Part shown: positions 39,662-49,900 of the stretch, one piece after another
How the letters are laid out: each line of letters starts with the position of its first letter
How positions within the stretch are numbered: position 1 is the first letter of the stretch
Assembly (NCBI RefSeq): GCF_900496995.4
Contig: NC_044011.1
Location: 16,896,041-16,960,040, forward strand
Direction of reading: 5' to 3'
Length of the DNA: 64,000 nt
Source of the DNA: Aquila chrysaetos chrysaetos
Lineage: Eukaryota; Chordata; Aves; Accipitriformes; Accipitridae
Notes under the pieces: generated by a model
What the model was told of the DNA's origin: nothing
The model's database searches: none
Seen by the model: only the letters and a program-made list of their open reading frames with translations
Made by a program: the position numbers and the translations under genes

Positions 39662-40742
39662 GTACTCCAGTCTTAAAAAGCAGTCACTTTTTCATATCCT
39701 GTGATATGAAACAAGGAACAAGGATGTTCCAGGAGTAAGTATTAATTTTTTGATTATTACAAATAAGAAACTGAATAGTATTGCAAGGGAAGAGACGGGT
39801 CACCCATTGCTTGAAATAATTGCGATGAGATTGTAATTTCTAAACTATGCTGTTTTGACTCTTTGAGTTTGCTTTTCTTGAATAACATAAATACCCCCTT
39901 CTACTCACAGAGTAAAAAAATAGTTGCACCATGAATAATTTTGTTTGCATTTCATTTAAATACTTCTACCAATAACTAACAGCTAACCCCCCAAAGCAGT
40001 TCTCCCAAAACACTGGGAAATGAGATCCACATTCTTGCCTAAAAGCCAGTTTAGGTTATGGCAATCTGTAAGTGCTGTCTGCAGTTTCAAACGGGCACAA
40101 CAATTCCCATCCAAAGCCTTGTCAGCCCTTTTATATCTAATCATTTGTTGATCTACACCAAAGCAACGAAGCATGGGTAGGTAAAGCACTTTCTATGTAT
40201 GGTGTGCAGGGCTTATTCTTGTTTCACAGGCGTGTCTGGTGGAGCTATACTGAAATAATGAACATTTTAAATTGGTTGAGATCTTGCGTCAGAAAATGCA
40301 CAAGATTCCTTGTAATCACTCGGACTTCTTTTATATTTATTTACAAAGCCTTTATAACCTGCGGTCAAGCAACCCAAAAAGCTGGCAAGTTTTAGTATCA
40401 GTTTACCATGGGCTGAATAATCAGCACAACAAGAAAACTGGAAGTTTCTAATGGGCTGCTGCAAGGTAAAGCAGTTGATAGGAAGAGTTCCCTAGCCACT
40501 GTGCTTGAAAACTCCATGACATACTGAGCACAAAGAGCCAAACCTCCTTTCCTCTTTGGAGGTTGCTCTCCAGGATTTACCCTGACACTTGCTGAACAGA
40601 CTGCATGAAAGAGATGTCTTGTCTTGTTCTGCTGGTTATCATTCTTGCTTTTTTTCCCTCAGAACGATTTCAGCAAAGACCATAAGCTTGTGACAGAGTG
40701 AATTTGTGATCTTATCCAATCATCTGGGCTGTTTGCAAAACT

Positions 40743-40757
40743 TCAGTAGGTGGCAGC
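40743..40757 (+). promoter_or_regulatory. CTCF-like binding site
   Basis: TCAGTAGGTGGCAGC matches CCASYAGRKGGCRSY at 14 of 15 positions (first base T instead of C). It has the same orientation as the site in the CpG island 19.5 kb to the left, so the two would not form a convergent pair. Confidence 0.5.
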
Positions 40758-41402
40758 GTTTTGTTGATAAATGTTTTGTTATCCAAGTGATCTCATTTAG
40801 TGCAACTGTTGCAATATTAATAAACTGAACTTATGATTGCATTTGCCAGGACTGAAAATATTGCCATCCTATCTGGCATTTGCTCTTATCTGAACTGACA
40901 ACAACATCCACTGTATTTATAAAAGGGGAAAATCTCTGTGTTTGTATGTCTTAGGGGCAGAGGGGAAAAGGAAAACGAGGGGAGAAGCAAAGGCAGATTA
41001 AGATTAAAACATTGATGTTGTTGGCCACCTGATTTGTGATTGTAATAGATGAGCTTCCTGGAAATTCTGTTAAATTGTCACTGCTGGGGAATATATGGCT
41101 TAAACTAATGGTTGGTAGGTTATTCCCTCACCTCTAGCTCACCAGTTCATATCAAGCCGATGTTGACATCATCTGAAAATTGCTACAGTTGGTAACTGTT
41201 TGGTGATCTATATCCAATTCCTACTGGATAGATGAGCATATCAGGGAAAAATCCCATCACAACTGCTATTTGAGAAGCCCAGATTATAAAAGGCATCAAG
41301 ACTCAGCCCAAGAAAGAGTCCAATAAGGATGAAGAGAGTAAGTGCTGCTTTACTGTTCTGTTAGAAAAAAACTATTAAACTTAATTCATTAATACAGCCC
41401 CT

Positions 41403-41437
41403 GTATATGTATACATATATATATACACACAAACATA
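41403..41437. repeat. TA/CA microsatellite
   Basis: GTATATGTATACATATATAT followed by ATACACACAAAC. Alternating purine-pyrimidine simple sequence, likely variable in length. Confidence 0.75.
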
Positions 41438-41749
41438 TGATTACTGGGCCTTAGTAGAAATAGATAATTATTTTTATAGTTAGGTTTCTATGTAACATAT
41501 CCCCGGTTTTGCCTCTTATGCAAATAACTTCCTTCTTAGTCCAAAGTCCAATGCACTATTATAAATAGAAAGAACAACTTGTGCAGAAGAGGAGTGTCCT
41601 CACAGTCACCCACCTAACATGCAGTTACTTGAGGTTAAAAAAGAAAAATTAAAGTCTCTGACTCGGTTGCACTTCCAGAAAAGAAGATCAAAGTCACTGG
41701 TTTTATTACAGGCCCTTCAGATTAAAACTGACTTAAATACACCAGGCTT

Positions 41750-41822
41750 TGGGCTAAATTCCACTACCATTAAGATCTAATACAAAAGTGCCATTGACTT
41801 AAACAGAAATTGGATCGGGCCT
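41750..41822. mobile_element. Palindromic amniote repeat relic
   Basis: TGGGCTAAATTCCACTACC at the left and AAATTGGATCGGGCC at the right are diverged inverted ends. The interior has CCATTGACTTAAACAG, the hallmark 'ccattgacttcaatgg' type centre. The pattern matches the amniote palindromic repeats that start 'gggctaaattctgc' and end in 'ggatcgggcc'. Short and old. Confidence 0.5.
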
Positions 41823-42657
41823 CTAAAGAACGCATTTGGACTAATAATCCTCTAGAATTTAGATATGATAAATAGAGCAAAGGTGCCGAAAGAGGCCTTA
41901 TGACCACCTTTGCATATATGGACATAATTTTTATTATTCAGGAAATTCCCTAAGATTGAGCAATCAGGAAGGGAAAGACAGAATCAATGTTGCCAAATAT
42001 CAAGGTGATTTAGACCTTGCAGAGGAAATTGCATAAAGATTAAAAGGTCTTTCAGCCTTATGAATGAAAGAGAATTGGAAAGAAGAAAGAGACAGCTATG
42101 CTGTGATAATGGCATTGAGATCAAACATCATTTAGGTATGGCTCAAAGCCTACATAAATACCTGCTCTCAACTTTCAATACAGATTCCAGTGTTGATCCT
42201 AGGGGCAAAAGTACAAATGACAACGTGGGACTAAGCTGTCAGAATAAAATTACACATATAAGGTAGAAGCGAAACTCTGATGGCATTAACAGCAGATATT
42301 TGTGATGGCTTTGCTTCCCACCATCAATTCATGGGCAGAGTCCAATAAGTCCTTACTCATCCCAGATCATAGTCATCAGACCTATTCCACAACTAGCACT
42401 CAAAAACTTACCAGGGTTTTAAATGCTCACACCAGCTCTGGAGTGAGAGTGAATGGCAGTACTTCTGTTTATAAAGGGAAAATGTAACCTGGACAACTGA
42501 AAGGAGTGCAAGGTGGTTAACAGTCGTGTTCAATAGCTGCTGAGACCTGACTGAAATCAGTCAGACTCACATCTTCCCACCTGTGAGGGAAGGGAAATGG
42601 CAGACCACCGCTGGAACTGGGATGCCCATCTAGGTGGAAAGGTGAAAATGTTTAGAA
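41823..42657. other. Gene-free sequence
   Basis: Nothing recognisable. Short open frames at 42060-42266 and 42302-42487 show no motif. Confidence 0.5.
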
Positions 42658-42734
42658 CCAAATCTTGCTGGACCTTGATGTCACTGAAACCAAAGGTGAA
42701 CTAGAGGCTTACAAAGGGGTCAGGATTTCACCCC
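42658..42734. mobile_element. Palindromic amniote repeat relic, diverged
   Basis: CCAAATCTTGCTGGACCTTG, then TGTCACTGAAACC and GGTCAGGATTTCACCCC follow the order of an amniote repeat that starts 'aaatcttgctcc.ttgaagtcaatgg' and ends 'gccaggatttcaccc'. The inverted symmetry is largely eroded, so this is a moderate call. Confidence 0.4.
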
Positions 42735-42977
42735 AAGTGTTTCACTGCAAGATGATGAATTTGATACTTCCAATAGAGACCTGAGAAAGGATGCCAGTAT
42801 GAACTCATGTGTTTATATCAATCCAGATTAAGCCTAAGAAGAGCAGAGATTTCTAAGAGACATCTGATGACACCTAATCAAAGGAGGGTTGGAACTATGC
42901 CCGAGATGTAGGCACATTCTCTTACAGCCACTCCATATTCTGCCTCAGGTAGCTGTGGTCGTTCCAGCCTCCATCAA

Positions 42978-44123
42978 TGTATTGGGTTTGCGTGGCAAGG
43001 TTTTGGTAGCGGGTGTGGTTACAGGGTTGGCTTCTGTGAGAAGCTGCTAAAAGCTTCCCCTATGTCCAACAGAGCCAATACCAGCCGGCTCTAAGATGGA
43101 CCTGCCGCCAGCCAAGGCAGAGCCAATTAGCAATAGTGGTAGCGCCTCTGTGATAACATATTTAAGAAGGAAAAAAAGTTGCAGGGCACACAGAAACAGC
43201 AGCCGGAGACAGGAGTGAGAACATATAAGAGAAACAACCCTGCAGACACCAAGGTCAGTGAAGAAGGAGGGGGAGGAGATGCTCCATGCGCTGGAGCAGA
43301 GATTCCCCTGCAGCCCGTGGTGAAGACCATGGTGAGGCAGGCTGTCCCCCTGCAGTCCATGGAGGTCCACTGTGGAGCAGATATCCACCTGCAGCCTGTG
43401 GAGGACCCCACACCAGAGCAGGTGGGTGCCCAAAGGAGGCTGTGACCCCGTGGGAAGCCCACGCTGGAGCAGGCTCTGGGCAGGACCTGTGGATCTGTGG
43501 AGAGAGGAGCCCATGGAGCAGGTTTTCTGGCAGGACTTGTGACCCCGTGGGGGACCCACGCTGGAGCAGTGTGCTTCTGAAGGACTGCACACTGTGGAAG
43601 GGACCCATGCTGGAGCAGTTTGTGAAGAACTGCAGCCCGTGGGAAGGACCCATGTTGGAGAAATTAATGGAGGACTGTCTCCCGTGGGAGGGACCCCGCA
43701 CTGGAGCAGGGGAAGAGTGTGATGAGTCCTGCCCCTGACGAGGATGAAGCGGCAGAGATAACGTGTGATGAACTGACCATAAACCCCATTCCCTGTTCCC
43801 CTGCGCCGCTGGGGGTGGGTAGGTAGAGAATCCAGGAGTGAAGTTGTGCCCAGGAAGAAGTGAGGGGTGGAGGGAAGGTGTTTTGAGATTTGGTTTTATT
43901 TCTCACTACCCTACTCTGGTTGATTGGTAATAAATTGAGTTAATTTTCCCCAAGCTGAGTCTGTCTTGCCCATGACGGTAACTGGTGAGTGATCTCTCCT
44001 GTCCTTACCTCAACCCATGAGCCCTTTGTTATATTTTCTCTCCCCTGTCCAGCTGAGGGGGGCGGGGAGTGATAGAACAGCTTTGGTGGGCACCTGGCAT
44101 CCAGCCAGGGTCAACCCACCACA
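42978..44123 (+). mobile_element. Solo LTR B (about 1.15 kb) of an avian endogenous retrovirus
   Basis: It begins TGTATTGGGTTTGCGTGGC and ends GGTCAACCCACCACA. A TATA-like ATATTTAAG lies at 43158-43166 and AATAAA at 43929-43934, both in plus orientation. The sequence closely matches a long LTR family I remember from many bird genomes, including its internal repeat of GCTGGAGCAG...CCCGTGG units. No primer-binding site or retroviral coding region follows, so it is a solo LTR. Flanks (ATCAA / GTCTT) show no target duplication. Its last 15 bp differ from those of LTR A by one base, suggesting related lineages. Overlapping open frames inside (150 codons plus, 181 and 148 minus) are by-products of the GC-rich repeat, not retroviral proteins. 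Confidence 0.85.
43280..43730 (+). repeat. Degenerate 45-50 bp internal tandem repeat of LTR B
   Basis: Units carry CTGGAGCAG and then CCCGTGG or a variant. Clear unit starts at 43464, 43512, 43561, 43610, 43655 and 43701 give spacings of 48, 49, 49, 45 and 46 bp. Earlier units toward 43280 are more diverged. The repeat lies between the TATA-like and polyadenylation signals. Confidence 0.75.
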
Positions 44124-46867
44124 GTCTTTTTATATGGAATGTTTCATGAATTTGCGTGTCATCCTTGCGCAGGGGCCATGCCACTCACTACATTTCTTAA
44201 CACCTATCTCTGTGATTTCACTTATGCTCCCTGTCACAGTCACAAATCTGCATTCTTCTCTGTCTTCAAGTCTGACCTTAAAAATGCTTCCCTTCAAATG
44301 AAGCTTGGCAGGCCTTCAGCACTGCCACCTGAAGACTCATGCCCATCACCACCGGAGGTGGGAGTGGAGGAAAGGCAACATTCGCGTTGCTTAACAGCTG
44401 GTTGAGAAGACTAGTGCTTACTATACCACATGGCTGCTGGAGTCTGAGCAGAGGCCAGTGCATTGGTCAGCTGTCTTTCCTATGATCTTCCTGAGAGCCT
44501 TGGAGATTTCTCACTGTCTTGCTTGCACAAGGAGGAAAAGGTTGCCTCTATTTTGTTTTACCTGCACCTGTAACAGTAAACAGAGCATAAGACAGGTGAA
44601 GCAGCGGCAGTGCCTAGCTACCTTGTTCAGTGTACAAAGGCAGCCACTTGGAAGAAACCAACACACACTTTTGAAATAGAGGGCTAGACCTCAGCTACAG
44701 TAGCATAAAATCAGATTAGCTCCACAGAAGCTGGAGCTAGCACCATCTCGCAGTGGTGATGCAGTTCTGAGTCTGGCCCATGATGCTGTAAGTACCCAAG
44801 CTAAGTTCTGTCTCTGTATCAGTGTATGAATACCAAAAAGATTTTACAGAACTTCAAAATAACAGAAGGGCAAAGAGTGCTCAGTAGATAAGCAGAAAAG
44901 TAAGAGTTTGCCACTTAATCTTCATTTTGAAATGTCTAATCTAGGTCATGAAGGACCACGCTAAAACTCACACACGTTAAGTATGCAATGCCCTAAGGTG
45001 TGTGTCAACAATACATAAGTGCTTACTGACTAATCTCTTGAAAAGGAATGGAGGTTGAGGAAAGCTGTGTGGCTCAGAGAGAGAAATGCAAATGCAGATC
45101 GACCCCATAATGAAAAACCTTCTTATTAAACTGTGTTTTATCTTGGAGCAGTCCTTCTTTTCGGAACACATCCAAGCAGAGATAAAGGCATCTTACCATA
45201 CTCATTAAACTGTGCATGGTTTGATGCAATCAGACTCAGATCATTTGCATATGGATCAGTTTAATCTAGTTCTTCCTGTCTCACACCTATTGTTAATCAT
45301 GCCTAGGCTCCCTCCCCCCTTCCTAATACTCATTCCCCCTCCTCCTCCATTCCTTTGATTCAAGTAGATAAATGAATAGGCATAAGGACATCAACATCTT
45401 TCTGAGTGATCGTCTGCCTTGTATGCTCAGAATATCCCATGTTTTGCTGATTACGTCCTGGTTGGCATCCCATATGTTCTTGATAGTCTCTGTCTTTGCT
45501 GATTTAGGAAGACTGAGGAAGAGAGAGGAAGAATATTGACTCAGGCTGTAAACCCCAGCTTAGGTTTACCTCTAGCCACAAATTAAGTGTGATTTGTGTT
45601 CTCAACTTACCCAGCTTCATTAGAAAATATCTCTCCGAGTAGCATGTTAAACTGAACAAAGTGACTCCTTTCCTTTCAAGGGTTGAGTATTATTTCTGCA
45701 TTTAGCCAGCAGCGGTGATAGCTGCTTTTACATAATCAATCTACAGTGATAGGGTAACCTGGTTTTTGCACAAGTAGGTATTTTTATCTCTTGGGGGCAA
45801 TACTGTTTGGGTGTTTTAATGGCAGTGCTAGAGCTCTGTAACTTTCCCTCTGAATGGCTGAGTTTTTGCTGCTTTTTCAGACAATAATTACAACCACAGG
45901 TTGAATGACTTTGCCCCAGATTTATTGTCATGAATCCCCAACTTTAGCTTTGTTTTTTACTGTAGGGTTTTCATTTCATTGTTCAGGATATTCTGTCCAG
46001 CAACATCATGATTATGGCCTTGGGGAGGTAATAGGCTTTATGATTGTGTGAGGAATGTGAGAGAGCAACAGATTGGGCAGTTTACACAAAATGTCTGGTG
46101 TGGTGATTTTTCCACTCAAGGCTGATGCTGTGCAAGTCTGTGGAGAAGTTCATACATCTATATTGAAATCAGGATCTTTACTATCAGTTGCTGTGTTGTA
46201 ATCTGTCCACAGCTTTTAGATAAAGCCAGCTTTTCACATGACCAAACTAAACAGGTCGTGTTTGACTCTCTTTCTGCGACTGGAATAATATGTCCTCTGA
46301 AAAATGAAGGTCAGGCTCCCAGGAGGATCTTCCTTTCAGCAGCATAGTTTTTCCTTTGGCGTAAGGACAGTGACGTAAGGGCAGTTGGTTCCGGCACTCA
46401 TTTAACCAACATCGCACAAAGTGAGCCTGATCCTTCCTTTGTAGCAATAGTGACCTAGGTGAATTCCCCCAGTCTGGAAGGGATTTTGTCATAGACAGAA
46501 AGTGGGTGTAAACAGTGCAGGTGCTGAGGGAGGGGGTGGAGGAGAGCATCCAGATTCGATGTTCTCCAGTGTAACTCCCCAAGTGGTGTGTATGTATTGT
46601 GATTAAGACTACTTTGATCACAGCAATACATCCCATTCTGTGGTGCAGGGGAAAGTATGGGCCAGTGAGATCCCAGCAAAATGGGACGGCTGTAGACAGC
46701 TAATAGAGATGAACATACACGTCTCGCGCATTAATATTCAAATTCATTTCTGCTGATTATATTTCAGTTTAGGACAATGCATTATTTATATTAAGAGTCC
46801 TTTTATAGTATCTTGTGAGTAAGGAAATCACAGCTCATGAGGTGGAGAAGATGAGCGCTCCTTAGCA
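44124..46867. other. Gene-free sequence apart from one palindromic relic
   Basis: Except for the relic at 44681-44780, nothing was recognised. Octamer-like ATGCAAAT and ATTTGCAT words occur near 45,087 and 45,242. A 129-codon minus-strand open frame at 46247-46636 has no motif. Confidence 0.5.
44681..44780. mobile_element. Palindromic amniote MITE relic with perfect central hairpin
   Basis: Outer ends GGGCTAGACCTCAGCTA and TTCTGAGTCTGGCCC are diverged reverse complements. At the centre TAGCTCCA (44717-44724) and TGGAGCTA (44732-44739) are perfect reverse complements around 7 bp. This is the layout of the amniote repeat 'gggccagat.ctcagctggtgtaa...tagctccattga..tcaatggagcta...gatctggccc'. Non-coding and old. 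Confidence 0.65.
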
Positions 46868-46960
46868 AGGGGCAGTCTCTGCTGTGTTTTCATAGCATTT
46901 AGCAGATTGGGCTGTGAGCTTACTGAGCGCCCTCAGACATTGCTGTAATTTCAGACAATA
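46868..46960 (+). mobile_element. L3/MIR-type LINE-SINE tail relic
   Basis: GGGGCAGTCTCTGCTGTGTT, TTCATAGCATTTAGCAGATT, GGGCTGTGAGCTTACTGAG, CCCTCAGACATTGCTGTAAT follow the 3' tail of ancient amniote LINE/SINE families ('ggggcagggactgtct..ctgtgttt..acagcgcctagcacaatggggcc...gcgctactgtaatac'). Plus orientation, highly diverged. Confidence 0.55.
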
Positions 46961-49900
46961 TGAGAAACAAGACTTAATCTCTGACAGCTTTTTCCACAGG
47001 ACATGAAGAACTTCATTAACTCTGCCTGCTTTGCTGGAAACAGGAAGGAATTAAAAATTCATGCTAAAAATATTAACTGAACAATTTTAAACCTCAGGGT
47101 GGGGGAGAAAGGTTATATACAATTTTATTTCCCGGGAAGGACTAAGGACCAGGTCAGCAGGATTTTAGACAAATTTGATGCAGTTGTCCCTGTTAAAATT
47201 TTGTGCCTGAAACTACAATAGCCTGACATTTTTTCCCTTCTTTGAAGCGCAAGAAAGGTTCCTTTTACAGAACTTGGGGATTTCAGCTGGTTGAATCTAA
47301 TGATTCACTGTCAGCAAGAATGTAAAGATGACTGTGGGTCCACTAAGCCCTTTTCTGCTGCTAAGGTGGCAGTTTGAGATTCCTTGTCATGACATAAGTG
47401 AAAACAGCATCGGAAAGCATGCACCGAAAGAGGCTGATGTAAGGTTTAACAACCTTCAGAACTGTATTTGCTCATTTGGAGTAATTGATTTTTCTCAATC
47501 TTCATGTTCCTTTTAATTTAATTTATTTTCAGTGTGCAGTTTTTCAGAGAGGAGAGGCAAGGAGAGAAGAGGAAGTGAGTTTCCATCCTCTAGCACCATA
47601 TTAATGAAGCAATATCCCTACACTCTGTCCCCGAAGCTAGTGGGGTGCCTGGGAGCAGCAGGCTGCTGTCCCTTTGTGAGACAGGTGCGGAACAGAAAAG
47701 AGACATATAAGGGTGCCAGTGAGCTTCACAGGTATCTGCTAAAAAGAGAGGAAGGCTAAGACTGCAGTACCTTGAGCTTGCTTCAGATTTTTATCGGAGT
47801 ATATATATGCTCATGGGTGCAGACTCACTTGTGCCCCTTTCTCTTCTAGTCTGTCCAAGCCTGCTCTCTGACAACCTGGGCCTTGTTCCTCTGCCTCCCA
47901 GACAGCTGAAGCTCTCATCCACTCCATTAAACAGTGGCTATTTCTTCATTCCGTTTGATGCCAGGACACTAGCAACAGGCGGAGCAATGGGACTGCTCTT
48001 TGTACTCAGTCTGTGTGTCCAGAGTTGCATCAGCTGGTGGGACTAGGCAAACCACTGCTCTGAGGTCCCAGGATACAGCCTGCTTGGGGCAAATGGCATC
48101 TCTGGGCAATCGTTGCATGGTGTGAGCAAAACAAGACAGTTTCAAAAACCTGCTGTTTAGCTAAATTGGACCATAGTTTTACAATTGTGTCAAAAGGAAA
48201 TGCTTCTGGTACCCCTTCATACCCCAGCAAGTTCATAGCTTCCCCTCAGAGAGTGGAGGACCATTTGATAAACTGCAGCCTGTGTACTGCAGCCACAGGC
48301 TAAAGGAGGGTGAGTGAGTGGAGTTGGAGCTGGGAAAAGTGAAGCAATATTAATATTATCTCTATATCTAACAGCTGTCATCTGCACATGAATACCAGCC
48401 ATCAGCACGGAGTACTCTCAATCGCCTTTGCTTTTGTGCATGTTAAATTCATCATTCATATGTGCAGGGAGAGGAAAAGCAAGCGTAAATATTCAGCCTG
48501 CAAATAAGTAAGGTTTACATAAGGAACTGTTTTGTTATTCTTTCCTTTTGTTTTTTATTCCTGCCACATGCTCTGTGTTCTTAGAAAGTCTGAGAATTCA
48601 TTCTTCCTAATGAACTTCATGCTAGAACTAAAATATGGCAAGATTGTGGTTTTTTTCTGCCAGGGAAGTACCTTGAGACCACAGCATCACAGTAGGTCAT
48701 GATATAAAGGTTTACAGGCATATGTCTTAAAAAACTCCATCACTTCTGCAAGCCCTGCAAACTCTGCAAAGCCCAGTTTCTCCTCCCACTGAAAATTTAC
48801 AAGCAAATTCAAATAAACTATTTTTATTACAGTATATGAATGCTCAGAGAAAACTTTATTTAACTTAGTACAACTATAGTATAAAGTGGCATTGAACTGA
48901 AGAAGATCTCTTTCAATGTTATCTGCCATATATCAATTAACTAAGGGAGTCTGAATCTCATTACTGAATGGGCAGCCTTTATAATCATCGTTCACTAAAT
49001 ACAGATTAAATGGTTTGAAGATAATAATCATCCTTCCTACTCTTACCTTTACAGGGGTACCACTGTGCTTTGCACTTAACATGTCACGCATAACACCTAC
49101 TATTCAAGGATGGGTATCTATTTATCCTGTCTTATTTCTTAGGTCATCACTGCAGTATCACAGCATTTCACAGAAGTGTGGCTTAACGATAGTGTTTTCC
49201 TTTTTTCTTCTTCTTACTTCAGTCTACAGGTGCTGGACATTGGCTTCAGTGCAGACTTTCTGGGTTTAGTACAGGAAGAATATGTCATTAGCACTGTATT
49301 TACCATTTGCATCTGAGGCTTGCTCTCATCGCAGCTACGTTAAGGAGTTGGTCCTGGAGATGTAGGGTTATGACAGAGCAACCTGAGTTTCTCATAGCCA
49401 AGAGCCTCCCTGCTGGGCTGTGCTTGGCTGGGCCCAGGGCAGTGGAGAGAGCCCCACTGCACTGGGAGGAACGGGGACCAGCCAGAGCAGCCTGTGGGAG
49501 GGGGGTGGTCGGGGCATAGGGCAGCAGGCTGCCAAGTCCATCCCTGGTCATGAAGCATGTGCTGTGGAAATAGTTTTGCCACAGCCGGTACAAGCAAATA
49601 TTATCAGTTTATTTAAAAGGACATCCCAGCTAATCAACAAATTAAGAACCTAGCCAAGATCTCTGATCAAACATGAGGTCAGTACCATTAAAACAAAAAA
49701 GGTGTGGAAAGGGTCTCTTTCCTTAATGAGCCCATTTCTTGAAGTAATGGGCTGGGGCATTATATAAAGCACTTCACAAATTGACCCAGTACATAACCAA
49801 CTTGGTTTCTCTTACAAACTGGGCTTTACAAGTCCTGATCATGCTAAGAGATATGTACTGGCTCTGGTTTAGAATCATATTGATGAAAAGCAGATACAGT

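Larger units (their letters stand above)
39662..41749. other. Gene-free sequence with a CTCF-like site
   Basis: No exon was recognised. A CTCF-like motif lies at 40742-40757, and the few hundred bases after it are free of simple repeats and rich in ATTA-type words, so a regulatory element is conceivable. A short TA/CA microsatellite lies at 41403-41437. Confidence 0.45.

Noticed and set aside
43047..43738. 181-, 148- and 150-codon open frames as retroviral or host proteins
   Set aside because: They lie wholly inside the solo LTR, on both strands, and arise from its GC-rich tandem repeat. LTRs of this kind carry no such gene.
42972..44129. Target-site duplication for LTR B (ATCAA / GTCTT)
   Set aside because: The flanks do not match. 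The site may be too old, or the ends may be off by a few bases.
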